From NCBI GenBank assembly GCA_017441925.1, contig JAFRUE010000007.1, positions 310,001 through 374,000 on the forward strand: a stretch of DNA of 64,000 bases. The letters run 5' to 3'. The position numbers and the translations under genes are program-made. Of this stretch, positions 53,207-64,000 are shown piece by piece (the stretch's first letter is position 1; each line of letters starts with the position of its first letter). The notes beneath the pieces are model-generated. The model was not told the origin of the DNA. It was given only the letters and a program-made list of their open reading frames with translations, and did not search any database. This DNA comes from Bacillota bacterium. GTDB lineage: Bacteria > Bacillota > Clostridia > Lachnospirales > Bianqueaceae.

Positions 53207-53548
53207 CTGTGAGCGAACCGTAAGCCGAGTTCTGTCGTGGACGGCCATCTATCTGGACCGTATGTTGCCATACGGCTCTAGCGACCTACCCGAAGGTCGG
53301 CGGGCAGCCATCATCCCTTCTGTTGGTCTTGCTCCGGATGGGGTTTACAATGCGTCCCCTGTCACCAGCGGACCGGTGAGCTCTTACCTCGCCCTTTCAC
53401 CCTTACCGGGAGGCAGAGCCTGCCCGGCGGTTTGCTTTCTGTTGCACTTTCCTTAGGATCGCTCCCACTGGACGTTATCCAGCATCCTGCCCTGTGGAGC
53501 TCGGACTTTCCTCACGCTTGCGCGCGCGGCCGTCTGGTTCCCTCACAG
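53207..53548 (-). ncRNA. rnpB: RNase P RNA (type A)
   Basis: This is the catalytic RNA that matures tRNA 5' ends. The closing P1 helix pairs CTGTGAGGGAACC (53548-53536) with GGTTCGCTCACAG (53219-53207). Universally conserved blocks are present on the minus strand: GAGGAAAGTCCGAGCTCC, AACAGAAAGCAAACCGCC, GGTAAGGGTGAAAGGG and ACAGAACTCGGCTTA. The architecture follows the ancestral (A) type rather than the Bacillus B type. The predicted transcription start coincides with the 5' end. Confidence 0.96.
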
Positions 53549-53555
53549 CCCAATT

Positions 53556-53584
53556 ATCATATCATAAATATACTAAAATGTCAA
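53556..53584 (-). promoter_or_regulatory. Sigma-A promoter of rnpB
   Basis: Minus strand: -35 TTGACA (53584-53579), a 17-base spacer, extended TGA, and -10 TATGAT (53561-53556). It places the start about seven bases downstream, at the RNase P RNA 5' end. Confidence 0.88.
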
Positions 53585-53602
53585 ATCTTTAACAACGATC
53601 GG

Positions 53603-53929
53603 TCATTCCAGAAGGAACATCAGATCCAGATCGTCCTTGATCGGCATGACGGAACCGTCCGGCATGACCTGAGTCGCCAGCATGTCGGCCATATGGGCCT
53701 CCCACTTCTTGGCGATCGGGCTTTCTGTCTGGAATTTAGCGGCAAATTCATCGTCGTCAGTCTCATAATAACCGAAAAGCGTATCGTCGCCCATCATCCA
53801 GATCGAATAATTGCGGAGTCCGGCATCTTTGAGCATCTGTTTCATTTCCGGCCAGATATTGTCGTGGCGGGCCTTATACTCTTCCTTTACGCCGGGCTTG
53901 ATCTTCATGACAAAAGCTCTTCTCTGCAT
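53603..53929 (-). CDS. rhaM: L-rhamnose mutarotase
   Basis: RhaM interconverts the anomers of L-rhamnose. The 108 residues form the small dimeric alpha/beta barrel of the family, with the signature RHDNIWPEMKQMLKDAG (21-37), YSIWMMGDDTLFGYYE and a C-terminal acidic-hydrophobic tail. AAGGAG precedes the ATG. No other rhamnose gene is nearby; it follows purD by 11 bases and may be expressed at the end of the purine transcript. Confidence 0.9.
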   Translation of the reverse strand: MQRRAFVMKIKPGVKEEYKARHDNIWPEMKQMLKDAGLRNYSIWMMGDDTLFGYYETDDDEFAAKFQTESPIAKKWEAHMADMLATQVMPDGSVMPIKDDLDLMFLLE

Positions 53930-53940
53930 AGTATCTCTCC

Positions 53941-55206
53941 TTATTTTACACCGATATCATGACGATAGAACGCTTTCTCAAATCCTACCTCGCCGATATG
54001 GCTGTATACCTTTGCAATTGCTTCCGCAAGCGTCGGTGCTGTCGCAACGATATCCAGTACACGGCCTCCGTTCGTAACGATCGTTCCGTCTTCTTTCGTA
54101 GCAGTTCCGGCATGATAGATCATCATATCGTCCATGCCGTCGAAAGCGTCGAGTCCGCGGATCGGATAGCCTTTCTGATAGGCAGTCGGATATCCGCCGG
54201 ATGCCAGAACGACGCAGACGGCAGCGTTATCCTTCCAGCTGACCATATCTTCGGTCAGATTTCCGTCGATGCAGGCATTCAGGATCTGGACGAAATTGCT
54301 GTCAAGACGCGGCAGGATGACCTGAGCCTCCGGATCGCCGAAGCGGGCGTTGTATTCAAGAACTTTGGGACCGTCTTTCGTAAGCATCAGTCCGAAATAG
54401 ATAATGCCCTTGAACGGACGGCCTTCTGCTTTCATGGCCTTGACGGTGGGCTCAAAGATCGTTTTACGGCAGACAGCAGCGATATCTTCGGTATAATACC
54501 GGCTCGGGGAGAACGTTCCCATGCCGCCTGTGTTCAGTCCCTGATCTCCGTCGAAAGCCCTTTTGTGATCCTGTGCGGATACCATCGGTACAACGGTCTC
54601 ACCGTCGCAGAAACTGAGAACGGATACTTCGGGACCGGTCATGAATTCCTCGATAACAAGACGGCTGCCGGCCTCTCCGAACTTGCGGTCGACCATGATC
54701 TCATCGACGCCTGCAAGAGCTTCGGCTTCATCCGCACAGATCAGAACACCCTTACCGAGCGCGAGGCCGTCCGCCTTCAATACGATCGGATACGCCGTAT
54801 TAGCCTTGATATAGGCTTTGGCAGACTCACTGTCGGAAAACTCCCGATAATCCGCCGTTGGGATGCCGTACTTCTTCATCAGATTCTTGGAGAAAACTTT
54901 GCTGCCTTCAAGCACCGCGGCGTTCTTGCGGGGACCGAAGACACGCAGACCGGCTTCTTCAAAAGCATCGACGATCCCGAGCATCAGCGGATCATCCATA
55001 CCGACAACGGTCAGATCGATCTGATTGTCTTTCGCGAAAGTGACAAGCGCAGGGATATCCTTCGCGCCGATCGGCACACATTCAGCCTGAGCTGCAATAC
55101 CGGCATTACCGGGAGCGCAATAGATCTTCTCTGCTTCCGGACATTTGCTTAAAGCGTCTACGATCGCGTGCTCGCGTCCGCCTCCGCCGACTACAAGTAT
55201 TTTCAT
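53941..55206 (-). CDS. purD: Phosphoribosylamine-glycine ligase
   Basis: PurD makes glycinamide ribonucleotide, the second step of purine synthesis. The 421 residues show the N-terminal KILVVGGGGREHAI, the ATP-grasp core (KADGLALGKGVLI, EEFMTGPEVSVLSFCDG) and FNTGGMGTFSP-like NTGGMGTFSPS. The late motif YNARFGDPEAQVILPRL is intact. Length is normal. It follows purN by three bases and precedes rhaM. Confidence 0.97.
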   Translation of the reverse strand: MKILVVGGGGREHAIVDALSKCPEAEKIYCAPGNAGIAAQAECVPIGAKDIPALVTFAKDNQIDLTVVGMDDPLMLGIVDAFEEAGLRVFGPRKNAAVLEGSKVFSKNLMKKYGIPTADYREFSDSESAKAYIKANTAYPIVLKADGLALGKGVLICADEAEALAGVDEIMVDRKFGEAGSRLVIEEFMTGPEVSVLSFCDGETVVPMVSAQDHKRAFDGDQGLNTGGMGTFSPSRYYTEDIAAVCRKTIFEPTVKAMKAEGRPFKGIIYFGLMLTKDGPKVLEYNARFGDPEAQVILPRLDSNFVQILNACIDGNLTEDMVSWKDNAAVCVVLASGGYPTAYQKGYPIRGLDAFDGMDDMMIYHAGTATKEDGTIVTNGGRVLDIVATAPTLAEAIAKVYSHIGEVGFEKAFYRHDIGVK

Positions 55207-55209
55207 GGT

Positions 55210-55854
55210 TCATTCCTCCTGTCCGGAATCCTCTGCGTCAGTCCAGGCGATTCCGTTTGTAAAATGGACTTTTCCTCTGGTAAAAAGATCAACAGCTTTT
55301 GGCAAAAGCTGCCATTCGGCTTCCTGCATGACCCGCAGCTGCAGGGACTCGGGCGTATCATCCTCTCGGACCGCGACCGCCTTCTGCAGCAGGATCGGTC
55401 CTGTATCCGTCCCTTCATCCACAAAATGAACTGTCGCGCCTGTGACTTTAACGCCGCGTGCCAGGGCCATCTCATGCACTTTGAGTCCATAGCAGCCGTC
55501 GCCGCAGAAAGACGGGATCAGCGACGGATGAATATTGAGGATCCTGTTGCGATAAGCATGCAGGACCTTCGGCCCGAGAACGACAAGGAAACCGGCCAGA
55601 ACGATAAGCTCTGCGCCTTTTGCAAGAAGCAGATCCCTTAACGCGGCATCATATTCCTCACGTGAAGCGAATCTGCGAGGAGACAGCACTTGCGCATCGA
55701 TCCCGGACGCCTTTGCTCTTTCAAGCGCATAAGCGTCCTTGCGATTGCTGATGACGCAGACAAATTCAGCTTCCGGCAGCTTACCGGCGGCCTTAGCGTC
55801 AAGCAGTGCCTGGAGATTCGTGCCTCCTCCGGAAACAAGTACGGCTACTTTCAT
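55210..55854 (-). CDS. purN: Phosphoribosylglycinamide formyltransferase
   Basis: PurN transfers a formyl group from 10-formyl-tetrahydrofolate to GAR. The 214 residues have the phosphate loop [16 protein letters not shown] and the catalytic Asn/His in [12 protein letters not shown]. The catalytic Asp lies in [14 protein letters not shown]. The start overlaps the purM stop by four bases. Confidence 0.96.
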   Translation of the reverse strand: MKVAVLVSGGGTNLQALLDAKAAGKLPEAEFVCVISNRKDAYALERAKASGIDAQVLSPRRFASREEYDAALRDLLLAKGAELIVLAGFLVVLGPKVLHAYRNRILNIHPSLIPSFCGDGCYGLKVHEMALARGVKVTGATVHFVDEGTDTGPILLQKAVAVREDDTPESLQLRVMQEAEWQLLPKAVDLFTRGKVHFTNGIAWTDAEDSGQEE

Positions 55855-56897
55855 GCCAGGATCACCTCAGGCGTTTCTTTCTTGGATTTGATGACTTCAC
55901 CGATGATATAGGCCTTCTCGCCTGCGCTCTCGATGGCTTCGACGGCTTTCTCCGCTTCTGAAGCGGCAACAGCAACGATCATGCCGATACCCATATTGAA
56001 CGTATTGTACATTCCCTTCTTGGAAATCTTGCCCTTCTTCTGCATCAGTTCAAAGATCGGAGGGATCTCCCAGGCTCCGACAGCGATGCCCGCGTTGAAA
56101 TACGGAGGCAGCATACGGGGAATATTCTCGTAGAATCCGCCGCCCGTAATATGGCAGATCGCCTTGGGCGTTACAGCCTTGCGCAGCGCGTCGACCGCGT
56201 TTACATAGATGCGTGTCGGTGTGAGCAGCGTATCGCCGAGCGTACCGCCGAGCGCGGGGATCACTTCTTTCAGTTTGTCCGCCGCATCAGGATCATTGAG
56301 TCCGAAGATCCGGCGGACCAGCGAGAAACCGTTGGAGTGGATTCCGGAAGAAGCGATACCGATCAGAGCGTCTCCTTCACGGATACCCTTGCCGTTGATA
56401 ATGTCTTTTTTATCGACGATGCCCACGGAGAAACCGGCGATATCATATTCATCGTCCGGCATCATGCCCGGATGCTCGGCCGTCTCTCCGCCGATCAGCG
56501 CGCAGTGCGCCTGTACGCATCCGTCTGCAACGCCCTTAACGATCTCGGCGATCTTGGCAGGCGTATTCTTGCCGCAGCAGATATAATCGAGGAAAAACAG
56601 CGGTTTTGCACCGCAGCAGATCACATCGTTCACGCACATCGCGACAGCGTCGATACCGATCGTATCGTGCCTGTCCATCAGGAACGCGGCTTTAAGCTTG
56701 GTCCCGACGCCGTCCGTACCGGATACGAGCACCGGCTCTTCCATGCCGTTTCCGGCCAGAGAATATAATCCCCCGAACCCGCCGATATCCGTAACGACTG
56801 CTTTATCAAACGTTCTGCGGACGTGCTCCTTCATAAGGCGGACAGCTTCATACCCCGCTTCGACGTCAACGCCGGCATTCTTATACTCGATAGCCAT
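55851..56897 (-). CDS. purM: Phosphoribosylformylglycinamidine cyclo-ligase
   Basis: PurM closes the imidazole ring to give AIR. The 348 residues start [15 protein letters not shown] and include [34 protein letters not shown] and [10 protein letters not shown], which form the ATP and substrate site. It starts the tight purM-purN-purD set. Only 51 bases separate it from the upstream membrane protein gene, and I see no convincing promoter or purine riboswitch there. Confidence 0.97.
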   Translation of the reverse strand: MAIEYKNAGVDVEAGYEAVRLMKEHVRRTFDKAVVTDIGGFGGLYSLAGNGMEEPVLVSGTDGVGTKLKAAFLMDRHDTIGIDAVAMCVNDVICCGAKPLFFLDYICCGKNTPAKIAEIVKGVADGCVQAHCALIGGETAEHPGMMPDDEYDIAGFSVGIVDKKDIINGKGIREGDALIGIASSGIHSNGFSLVRRIFGLNDPDAADKLKEVIPALGGTLGDTLLTPTRIYVNAVDALRKAVTPKAICHITGGGFYENIPRMLPPYFNAGIAVGAWEIPPIFELMQKKGKISKKGMYNTFNMGIGMIVAVAASEAEKAVEAIESAGEKAYIIGEVIKSKKETPEVILA

Positions 56898-56948
56898 AGA
56901 TGATCTCCTTTCGTGTTCCGGTACAGAATCAATGCATACAGTAGTATT

Positions 56949-57641
56949 TTACTCCAAGGTCATTAAATACGCAAGAAGTTCATGCGCGGCTTCCGGATGC
57001 GGCGTATTGCCGACGACTCCGAGATAGAGATCCTGCGAGCCGAATTTATGCTGCAGGACCGGATTGGTCCCGATATGCAGGATCAGCGGATAAGGACCTT
57101 TGGAACCGGTGACTCTGCCGAGCTCGTCAGTTTCTGTCGTGACTTCAACCTGAATGAGATCGAAATGCGCCTTTTCTTCGTTCGTGACGAAATCCTCAAG
57201 GTTCAGCAGCAGATCGGCCTGCCCCAGTGCTTTCATCATCTCTTCGTCGCCGATCAGTACGTCCAGACTCTCCGCTGCGACCATCATGAACAGCCGTTGA
57301 CTGTTGTAATACGAGTTCTGATCCGCGTCATGCGTCATCAGAAGATCATAGATCGTGATCTGATGCCGTTTGTCGGAAAGCGTCGGCAGCATCAGGTTCA
57401 GTGTATCGGACGTCTCCGTATCCATCAGATCCAGATATCTGGAAGAAACAGCTCCGATCGCGAGCGAATCCTGCTTTGGAGGGTTGAAGATATAATGGTT
57501 GAGCGACCAGGCCCCAAACAGCAGCAAGAGAATTCCGCCGATAATGAACCCTTTGTAATAGGTCCAGATATGGTCGAGCTTTTCCTTGCCGCTCAGTTCT
57601 TTGAAAGCTGCCTTTTCATGTTCTTTTTCATACTTCAGCAT
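56949..57641 (-). CDS. Single-pass membrane protein of unknown role
   Basis: The 230 residues have a charged N-terminus (1-30), one transmembrane helix (about 32-50) and an extracytoplasmic domain of about 175 residues with no motif I recognise. The pattern is common among small clostridial anchored proteins. AGGAGGAG precedes the ATG. It lies 37 bases after radA and 51 before purM, so it joins the uvr-radA and pur blocks in one direction. Confidence 0.75.
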   Translation of the reverse strand: MLKYEKEHEKAAFKELSGKEKLDHIWTYYKGFIIGGILLLLFGAWSLNHYIFNPPKQDSLAIGAVSSRYLDLMDTETSDTLNLMLPTLSDKRHQITIYDLLMTHDADQNSYYNSQRLFMMVAAESLDVLIGDEEMMKALGQADLLLNLEDFVTNEEKAHFDLIQVEVTTETDELGRVTGSKGPYPLILHIGTNPVLQHKFGSQDLYLGVVGNTPHPEAAHELLAYLMTLE

Positions 57642-57678
57642 AACGGGCTCCTCCTACTGAATGAATATGAACGACGGA

Positions 57679-59100
57679 TCAGATAGATTCCCATCCGCCG
57701 AAAAGCTCCCGCAGCAGCGGGAAAATATGCCTGACTTCACGGATCTGCAGGGAACGGAACTGCTGCAGCCGTTCTTTGCGCAATGTACCTGTCGGGATAT
57801 ATGCTGTTTCAAAGCCAAGCCGCTCTGCTTCCTTCAGCCGAAGCTCAACGGCAGGTACGCGTTTGACTTCGCCGGTCAGGCTGACGTCTCCGATCAGAAT
57901 GGTCTTGCCCGGCACAGGCTTCTCCCTGAGCGCAGATGCCATGGAAACGATAACAGCCAGATTGACCGAAGGTTCCGTAAGCCTCAGACCGCCCATTGTC
58001 TTCAGAACAACGTTCTTATCGTAGAGCGGACTGCGGCCTCTCTGCTCCAGAATCGAGATCAGCGTGTTCAGGTGATCCCGGCGCATGCACTCGGAGATAC
58101 GGGATGGATACGGAGTATAGCTCTGGGAAACAAGTGCTTCGATCTCGGCGATCACGGGTCTTGTTCCTTCCCTGAGAACTGTCACCGCACTGCCGGATAC
58201 CGGCTCGTCCCGAACCGTCATGAAATACTCGGACGGGTTATCGATCGGAAGCAGTCCGTGTTCGTCCATTTCGAAAAAGCCCATTTCTCCGGTGCTTCCA
58301 AAGCGGTTCTTGGACGCGGTCAGGATCCGGAGGTCCTCGTCTTCATCAGAATCCATGGACAGTACCGTATCGACCATATGCTCGAGCGATCGTACGCCGG
58401 CAAGCTCATCATCCTTTGTCAGCTGCCCTGTCAGGAAAACAGCCCTCGGATGCTCAGGATTTTTGGCGATCGAGAGCAGCGCGTTCGTGCATTCTACAGT
58501 CTGTGTCGGAGTACCGGGCCGGGAGGTCAGTTCTTCTAGAGCGAACGTCTGGATACTGTCGACGACGACCAGTCCCGGATCCGTCTGCGAAATGGCTCCC
58601 AGCACCTCATTCATCGACGAAGTCGAGAGAACATAGATGTTCTCATGAATATCCGGGAGGATCCGCTCGGCTCTGCGTCTGAGCTGACCTTCGCTTTCCT
58701 CGCCGGAGGCGTACAGTACACGGATCCCCTGCTCGGCAGCCTTCTGCGCAGCCTGCAGGAGCAAGGTGGATTTACCGGCGCCGGGCTTTGCGGCGAGGAT
58801 GCTGATGGAATCCATGATGATTCCTCCGCCGAGGACTCTGTCGAATTCCTGGATGCCGGTGACGATCCGCCTGCCCTTATCATATCGGACTTCCTGCAGT
58901 TTCGCAAGACGTTCCGAATGTTTTGCCTGTGTCGACTGTGTGGTCCGGGTATTCCCGAGTCCGGCTCCGGCAGATACGGCTGTCGGTTCCGTTTCTTCCA
59001 TCGTACTCCAGGAATGGCAGGAAGGACACTGACCGGTCCATTTCTGTGATTCATAACCGCATTTGCTGCAGCGGTAAACGGTTTTCTTCTTAGCCGGCAT
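57679..59100 (-). CDS. radA: DNA repair protein RadA (Sms)
   Basis: RadA is a RecA-like branch-migration ATPase. The 473-residue frame starts at 59100 behind AAAGGAG. It contains an N-terminal C4 zinc finger (CSKCGY, CPSCHSW), a Walker A region reading AKPGAGKST where GEPGIGKST is usual, and the RadA motif [17 protein letters not shown]-terminal Lon-like domain follows ([25 protein letters not shown]). The 5' end overlaps uvrA by 11 bases. Confidence 0.95.
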   Translation of the reverse strand: MPAKKKTVYRCSKCGYESQKWTGQCPSCHSWSTMEETEPTAVSAGAGLGNTRTTQSTQAKHSERLAKLQEVRYDKGRRIVTGIQEFDRVLGGGIIMDSISILAAKPGAGKSTLLLQAAQKAAEQGIRVLYASGEESEGQLRRRAERILPDIHENIYVLSTSSMNEVLGAISQTDPGLVVVDSIQTFALEELTSRPGTPTQTVECTNALLSIAKNPEHPRAVFLTGQLTKDDELAGVRSLEHMVDTVLSMDSDEDEDLRILTASKNRFGSTGEMGFFEMDEHGLLPIDNPSEYFMTVRDEPVSGSAVTVLREGTRPVIAEIEALVSQSYTPYPSRISECMRRDHLNTLISILEQRGRSPLYDKNVVLKTMGGLRLTEPSVNLAVIVSMASALREKPVPGKTILIGDVSLTGEVKRVPAVELRLKEAERLGFETAYIPTGTLRKERLQQFRSLQIREVRHIFPLLRELFGGWESI

Positions 59101-61948
59101 TCCTTGTCTCCTTTCCGGATCTGGCATCCAGATGCGGCTTCAGGAACTGCCCCGTGTAGGAAGCAGGATTCTCCGCCACCTCTTCCGGTGTTCCGGTCGC
59201 GACGATATGTCCTCCGCCGTCTCCGCCTTCCGGCCCAAGGTCGATCAGATGATCGGCCGATTTGATCACGTCCATATTGTGCTCGATGACAAGCACGGTA
59301 TTCCCGCCGGCGGCAAGCTTCTGCAGAATGTCGATCAGCTTATGCACGTCGGCAAAATGCAGACCGGTCGTCGGTTCATCGAGGATATAGAATGTCTTAC
59401 CGGTGCTTCTGCGGGAAAGCTCAGTGGCAAGCTTGATCCGCTGGGCTTCTCCTCCGGAAAGCTGTGTGGACGGCTGTCCAAGTGTAATATAGGACAGACC
59501 GACGTCATAAAGAGTCTGCAGTTTCTCCTTGATCCGCGGAAGATTCCGGAAGAAATCAAGAGCCTCCTCAACGGTCATGTTCAGTACGTCCGAAATGGAC
59601 TTTCCATGATAGGTCACTTCCAGCGTCTCGCGGTTATAACGCTGTCCGTGGCAGACCTCACATGGTACATAAACATCCGGCAGGAAATGCATCTCGATCT
59701 TTTTGATCCCGTCACCGGAACATGCTTCGCAGCGTCCGCCTTTGATGTTGAAGCTGAAACGTCCCTTTGCATATCCTCTTGCTCTTGCTTCCGGCGTCAG
59801 GGCGAACAGATCGCGGATCAGGTCGAAAAGCCCGGTATAGGTCGCAGGATTGGACCGCGGTGTCCGTCCGATCGGCGACTGGTCGATATTGATGACTTTG
59901 TCAAGATACTGCAGGCCGGAGATGTCGTCATATCCTTCCGCACGCACTTTCGCATGATTAAGCCTGCGCGCAAGGATCTTATAAAGGACTTCATTGACAA
60001 AAGAACTCTTTCCTGAGCCCGATACACCTGTAACACAGGTGAACAGCCCGATCGGAACGGAGAAATCGACGCCTTTCAGATTGTTCTTGCGGACACCGTA
60101 CACGCGGAGGAAACGTCCGTCAGATTCGCGGCGGTGTTCGGGAACGGGGATGCTGTACCGACCGCTCAGGTAGGCTCCGGTCAGGGATTCCTTGCATTTG
60201 ATGATATCCTCAAGTGTCCCCTGCACAACAAGCTTGCCGCCGTTTATACCGGCTCCGGGACCGATATCCACGATATGGTCAGCGGCTCTCATCGTATCTT
60301 CATCATGTTCTACGACAAGAAGTGTATTGCCGAGATCGCGAAGCTGCTTAAGTGTCTGGAGCAGCTTGCTGTTATCCCGCTGATGCAGACCGATGCTCGG
60401 TTCATCCAGTATATAGAGAACACCCGTCAGTCCGGAGCCGATCTGCGTCGCCAGGCGGATCCGCTGGGATTCGCCTCCTGAGAGCGTTGTCGCTGAACGG
60501 GACAGCGTCAGATAATCCAGCCCGACGTCATTCAGGAAGTTCGTACGGGCGCGCAGTTCCTTGATGATCTGCGCGGCGATCAGCTGCTGTGTCCGGGTCA
60601 GATTCATGTGTTCGAAAAATCCGGTCAGCTCGCGGATCGACATATCGGTGATCTCTGCGATGCTCTTATCGCTGACCGTTACGGCCAGGGCTTCCTTGCG
60701 CAGACGTTTCCCGTGACAGACCGGACATTCCAGATTGGTCATGAACTCTTCGTATTCGGGCTTGAAAGAATCCGAGGCTTCTCTGTAGCGGTGCTCCAGG
60801 TTCTTGAGCAGGCCCTCGAAAAGGATGTGATAGGTCTTGTCTCCGAATCTTCCGTCATAGTCGATATCCAGCTTCTCGTCAGGATATCCATACAAGATCG
60901 CGTCCTGCGCGGCTTTCGGAAGGTCCTGGAAAGGTGTGTCCAGCGAGAAATGCAGCTTCTCGGCAAGCTGTTCAAGGATCCTGTAGGCAAAACTGTCGGG
61001 ATTACCGGAGCTCATCCAGCCGGGAGCTGCGATACAGCCTTCTTTCAGCGACAACGAGGGATCCGGGATCACCAGATCGGCTGAGAACTCCATCAGATAT
61101 CCGAGACCGGTACAGTTCGGACAGGCACCGAACGGATTATTGAAAGAGAACATACGCGGCTGCGGTTCGTCGATACTGATCCCGCAGTCCGGACAGGAAA
61201 AACTCTGGCTGAAAAGCCTGCGCTGCGGCTCTCCCGCCACGTCTGCTTCCAGCAGTCCGTCAGAGAGCTTCAGTGCGGTCTCGATCGAATCGACCATTCT
61301 CTTTTCAAGGCCCGGCCGGATCACAAGACGGTCTACAACGACTTCGATATTATGCTTGATGTTCTTATCGAGCTCGATCGGTTCATCAAGCTGATACAGA
61401 CTCCCGTCGACATAAGCCCTTACGAAGCCGGAACGCTTGGCGCTGTCAAGGATCTTGGTATGCTGGCCTTTACGGCCGCGGACGACCGGCGCGAGCAGCT
61501 GTACTCTTGTTCCTTCCGGAAGCTCCATCAGCTGATCGGACATCTGGTCGACCGTCTGTTTCTCGATCACACGTCCGCAGTTCGGACAATGCGGAATGCC
61601 GATCCGCGCAAAAAGAAGCCGGAGATAATCATAGATCTCGGTTACCGTACCGACTGTGGAACGAGGATTGTGAGACGTCGATTTCTGATCGATGGAAATT
61701 GCCGGAGACAGACCGTCGATGCTGTCTACGTCCGGTTTTTCCATCTGACCGAGGAATTGTCTCGCGTAGGAAGACAGAGATTCCATATAGCGTCTCTGTC
61801 CCTCGGCGAAAATCGTGTCAAAGGCCAGTGAGGATTTGCCGGATCCCGACAGTCCTGTCAGGACGACAAGCTGGTTCCGCGGGATCTGAATGTTCAGATT
61901 CTGCAGATTATGCTCTCTTGCTCCTTTGACCGTGATCTTATCTGGCAT
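59090..61948 (-). CDS. uvrA: Excinuclease ABC subunit A
   Basis: UvrA recognises helix-distorting lesions and loads UvrB. The 952 residues contain two ABC ATPase modules: Walker [13 protein letters not shown] and [13 protein letters not shown], with signatures [12 protein letters not shown] and [12 protein letters not shown]. Zinc modules are seen at CPNC/CPDC and CEACSGDG with CEVCHG. Length and order are standard. It follows uvrB by 15 bases, with AAGGAG about twelve bases before the ATG. Confidence 0.98.
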   Translation of the reverse strand: MPDKITVKGAREHNLQNLNIQIPRNQLVVLTGLSGSGKSSLAFDTIFAEGQRRYMESLSSYARQFLGQMEKPDVDSIDGLSPAISIDQKSTSHNPRSTVGTVTEIYDYLRLLFARIGIPHCPNCGRVIEKQTVDQMSDQLMELPEGTRVQLLAPVVRGRKGQHTKILDSAKRSGFVRAYVDGSLYQLDEPIELDKNIKHNIEVVVDRLVIRPGLEKRMVDSIETALKLSDGLLEADVAGEPQRRLFSQSFSCPDCGISIDEPQPRMFSFNNPFGACPNCTGLGYLMEFSADLVIPDPSLSLKEGCIAAPGWMSSGNPDSFAYRILEQLAEKLHFSLDTPFQDLPKAAQDAILYGYPDEKLDIDYDGRFGDKTYHILFEGLLKNLEHRYREASDSFKPEYEEFMTNLECPVCHGKRLRKEALAVTVSDKSIAEITDMSIRELTGFFEHMNLTRTQQLIAAQIIKELRARTNFLNDVGLDYLTLSRSATTLSGGESQRIRLATQIGSGLTGVLYILDEPSIGLHQRDNSKLLQTLKQLRDLGNTLLVVEHDEDTMRAADHIVDIGPGAGINGGKLVVQGTLEDIIKCKESLTGAYLSGRYSIPVPEHRRESDGRFLRVYGVRKNNLKGVDFSVPIGLFTCVTGVSGSGKSSFVNEVLYKILARRLNHAKVRAEGYDDISGLQYLDKVINIDQSPIGRTPRSNPATYTGLFDLIRDLFALTPEARARGYAKGRFSFNIKGGRCEACSGDGIKKIEMHFLPDVYVPCEVCHGQRYNRETLEVTYHGKSISDVLNMTVEEALDFFRNLPRIKEKLQTLYDVGLSYITLGQPSTQLSGGEAQRIKLATELSRRSTGKTFYILDEPTTGLHFADVHKLIDILQKLAAGGNTVLVIEHNMDVIKSADHLIDLGPEGGDGGGHIVATGTPEEVAENPASYTGQFLKPHLDARSGKETRNAG

Positions 61949-61963
61949 TTACTGTATATCTCC

Positions 61964-63964
61964 TTAATCTGTATCTTTCAGTTCCGCAAGCGCGGCTCTC
62001 AACGAGAGAATCTCGTCGCGGAAGACAGCGGCATCTTCGAAACGGAGATCCGCTGATGCTTTCTTCATCTGTTTCTCAAGATCGGCGATCGTCTGGCGCA
62101 GCTCCTTACGCGTCATGGATTCAGAATCCTTGCGCTGACGTATGTCTCCGGAAGCGCTTTCCGTCTCGATTGCGGCATGGATCACATCGCGGACTTCCTT
62201 ATGGATCGTCTGCGGGATGATACCGTGAGCCTTGTTGTACTCATCCTGGATCGTACGGCGGCGGTTCGTCTCATTGATGGCGTTCTTCATCGAATCCGTC
62301 ATCATGTCGGCGTACAGGATGACATGACCGTCGGCATTACGCGCTGCACGTCCGATCGTCTGGATCAGAGCTGTCTCGGAACGCAGGAAACCTTCTTTAT
62401 CCGCGTCCAGGATAGCGATCAATGAAACCTCCGGGAGATCCAGGCCTTCTCTCAGCAGGTTGATGCCGACCAGTACATCATATTTACCGATACGCAGATC
62501 GCGGACGATCTCAAGACGCTCCAGTGTATCGATCTCCGAATGCAGATACTGGACCTTGATGCCGGCCTCGGCCAGATATCCGGTCAGATCCTCCGCCATC
62601 TTTTTGGTCAGCGTCGTTACAAGCGTTTTCTGTTCTTTAGCTGTCGTCTTGCGGATCTCGGAGATCAGATCATCGATCTGTCCCTCGGAGGGACGTACCG
62701 TAACGCGCGGATCCAGCAGTCCTGTCGGCCGGATGACCTGTTCGGCTTTGAGCTGTTCATGACTGGCTTCATACACACCGGGCGTTGCGGATACAAAAAG
62801 CATCTGATGGATCTTTTTCTCAAATTCGTCGAACTTAAGCGGTCGGTTGTCGAGCGCAGACGGCAGACGGAAGCCGTAATCGACCAGTGTCTCCTTACGG
62901 GAGCGGTCGCCGTTATACATGCCGCGCACCTGCGGGATCGTCATATGGGATTCATCGACGATCATCAGAAAATCTTCCGGGAAATAATCCATCAGGGTGA
63001 ACGGTGTACTGCCCGGCTCACGGCCTGACAGCGGCGCTGAATAGTTCTCGATACCGCTGCAGAAACCGGTCTCCCGCAGCATCTCGATGTCAAAATTAGT
63101 CCGCTGCTCAATTCGCTGAGCCTCGATCAGTCTGTCGCGGCTGCGGAAGAAACGGATCCGGTCCTCAAGCTCCGCTTCGATACGCGCAATGGCGTCTGCC
63201 ATTTTCTCATAAGAGATCACATAATGGGACGCCGGAAAGATCATGATATGTTTGCAGTTCTCCAGCACTTCCCCGGTCACGGTATCGACTTCGGTAATAC
63301 GATCGATCTCGTCGCCCCAGAACTCGACCCGGTATCCCTTGGTCTCCTCCGCGATCGGCAGGATCTCGAGCACATCGCCGCGTACACGGAAAGTACCTCG
63401 TTCAAGGACCATGTCGTTGCGGTGATACTGCAGATCTACAAGCTTGCGCAGGATCTCGTCGCGGTCACGGACCATCCCCGGACGCAGCGAGAGAGACAGG
63501 CTGGAGTACTCTTCCGGACTTCCAAGTCCGTAAATACAGGATACAGAACTGACGATAACAACGTCTTTCCGCTCAAAAAGCGATGCAGTCGCGGAATGAC
63601 GCAGTTTATCGATCTCATCGTTGATCGCGCTGTCTTTTTCGATATAGAGGTCAGTCTGCGGCACATAGGCCTCAGGCTGATAATAATCGTAATAGGAAAC
63701 GAAATACTCCACAGCGTTATGCGGGAAGAATTCCTTGAACTCACTGTAAAGCTGGGCTGCAAGGGTCTTGTTGTGGGCAAGCACGAGCGTCGGCTTGTTC
63801 AGGGCCTGGATGACATTGGCCATCGTAAATGTCTTGCCGGATCCGGTGACACCGAGAAGCGTCTCAAATTTCTTACCGCTTCTGAATCCGTTGATTAGAC
63901 TTTCGATCGCCTGCGGCTGATCGCCCGTCGGCTGAAAGGGTGAAACCAGTTCAAAATGATCCAT
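61964..63964 (-). CDS. uvrB: Excinuclease ABC subunit B
   Basis: UvrB verifies damage and positions UvrC. The 666 residues have Walker [15 protein letters not shown], the beta-hairpin region [17 protein letters not shown], helicase motifs ([35 protein letters not shown]), and a C-terminal UVR motif (about 625-660). The ATG at 63964 is preferred because GGGAGG lies six bases upstream; the GTG two codons earlier is too close to that site. It leads the uvrB-uvrA-radA set; its promoter is probably outside the window. Confidence 0.97.
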   Translation of the reverse strand: MDHFELVSPFQPTGDQPQAIESLINGFRSGKKFETLLGVTGSGKTFTMANVIQALNKPTLVLAHNKTLAAQLYSEFKEFFPHNAVEYFVSYYDYYQPEAYVPQTDLYIEKDSAINDEIDKLRHSATASLFERKDVVIVSSVSCIYGLGSPEEYSSLSLSLRPGMVRDRDEILRKLVDLQYHRNDMVLERGTFRVRGDVLEILPIAEETKGYRVEFWGDEIDRITEVDTVTGEVLENCKHIMIFPASHYVISYEKMADAIARIEAELEDRIRFFRSRDRLIEAQRIEQRTNFDIEMLRETGFCSGIENYSAPLSGREPGSTPFTLMDYFPEDFLMIVDESHMTIPQVRGMYNGDRSRKETLVDYGFRLPSALDNRPLKFDEFEKKIHQMLFVSATPGVYEASHEQLKAEQVIRPTGLLDPRVTVRPSEGQIDDLISEIRKTTAKEQKTLVTTLTKKMAEDLTGYLAEAGIKVQYLHSEIDTLERLEIVRDLRIGKYDVLVGINLLREGLDLPEVSLIAILDADKEGFLRSETALIQTIGRAARNADGHVILYADMMTDSMKNAINETNRRRTIQDEYNKAHGIIPQTIHKEVRDVIHAAIETESASGDIRQRKDSESMTRKELRQTIADLEKQMKKASADLRFEDAAVFRDEILSLRAALAELKDTD

Positions 63965-64000
63965 AGACACCCTCCCTGAAGACCTGAAGAATAAAGAACT

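Noticed and set aside
56898-56948. Purine riboswitch or PurR box before purM
   Set aside because: The gap is 51 bases with no aptamer-like helices and no palindromic operator.

Overview
The window is an ordinary stretch of low-GC-phylum (Firmicutes) chromosome. It fits a gut-type anaerobic Clostridia, probably Lachnospiraceae or a near relative. The signs are a six-gene Rnf operon in the clostridial order C-D-G-E-A-B, a GlgC/GlgD pair, rpmE followed by DUF1385-prmC-prfA, a DUF5685 protein, strong AGGAGG ribosome binding sites, and sigma-A promoters with 17-base spacers. Base composition looks even throughout. I see no prophage, insertion sequence, CRISPR array or rRNA. Almost all genes lie on the minus strand; only tRNA-Thr, pfkA, a ThrE-type exporter and a small P-loop protein lie on the plus strand.

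Layout. 1-7.3 kb: one minus-strand train from a good promoter, rnfCDGEAB, then a DUF4321 protein, radC, mreB and the start of a membrane protein (probably mreC). 7.4-9 kb: an orphan P-loop protein and an RluA-type pseudouridine synthase translationally linked to uxaC (9.0-10.4 kb). 10.5-14.4 kb: tRNA-Thr(CGT), a HAD phosphatase, an Mrp ATPase, a THUMP methyltransferase and an alpha/beta hydrolase, all overlapping. 14.6-19 kb: pfkA, then MATE, mntP and glyA. 19-25.5 kb: ThrE-type exporter, membrane-anchored PQQ propeller, leuS and a cytidylate-kinase-like protein. 25.5-31.4 kb: EF-G-like GTPase, prfA, prmC, DUF1385 and rpmE. 31.4-40.1 kb: a glycogen operon, glgC-glgD-glgA-glgP, followed by an unknown acidic protein and kdgK. 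40.1-48.8 kb: a divergent LigA, UvrD/PcrA helicase, a repeat-bearing membrane protein, trxB and an M29 aminopeptidase. 48.9-53.6 kb: tRNA-Gln(CTG), then ftsH in a tightly overlapping set with a small membrane protein, a J-protein and DUF5685 behind rnpB. 53.6-64 kb: rhaM, purD, purN, purM, a membrane protein, radA, uvrA and uvrB.

How the genes work together. Rnf couples ferredoxin oxidation to NAD reduction and ion export. uxaC and kdgK are parts of hexuronate breakdown. The glg genes make and mobilise glycogen, and pfkA feeds glycolysis. prfA/prmC/rpmE/leuS, two tRNAs and rnpB serve translation. uvrA/uvrB/radA/ligA/uvrD serve DNA repair.

The least explained item is not a protein. The 400-base gap between rpmE and the DUF1385 gene holds a 182-base segment (30870-31051). 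An 8-bp terminal inverted repeat closes three long, internally symmetrical hairpins with 1-3 base linkers, like a four-way junction. The 65 bases carrying its first strand and first hairpin are repeated in tandem beside it. I do not recognise it as a known RNA or mobile element.
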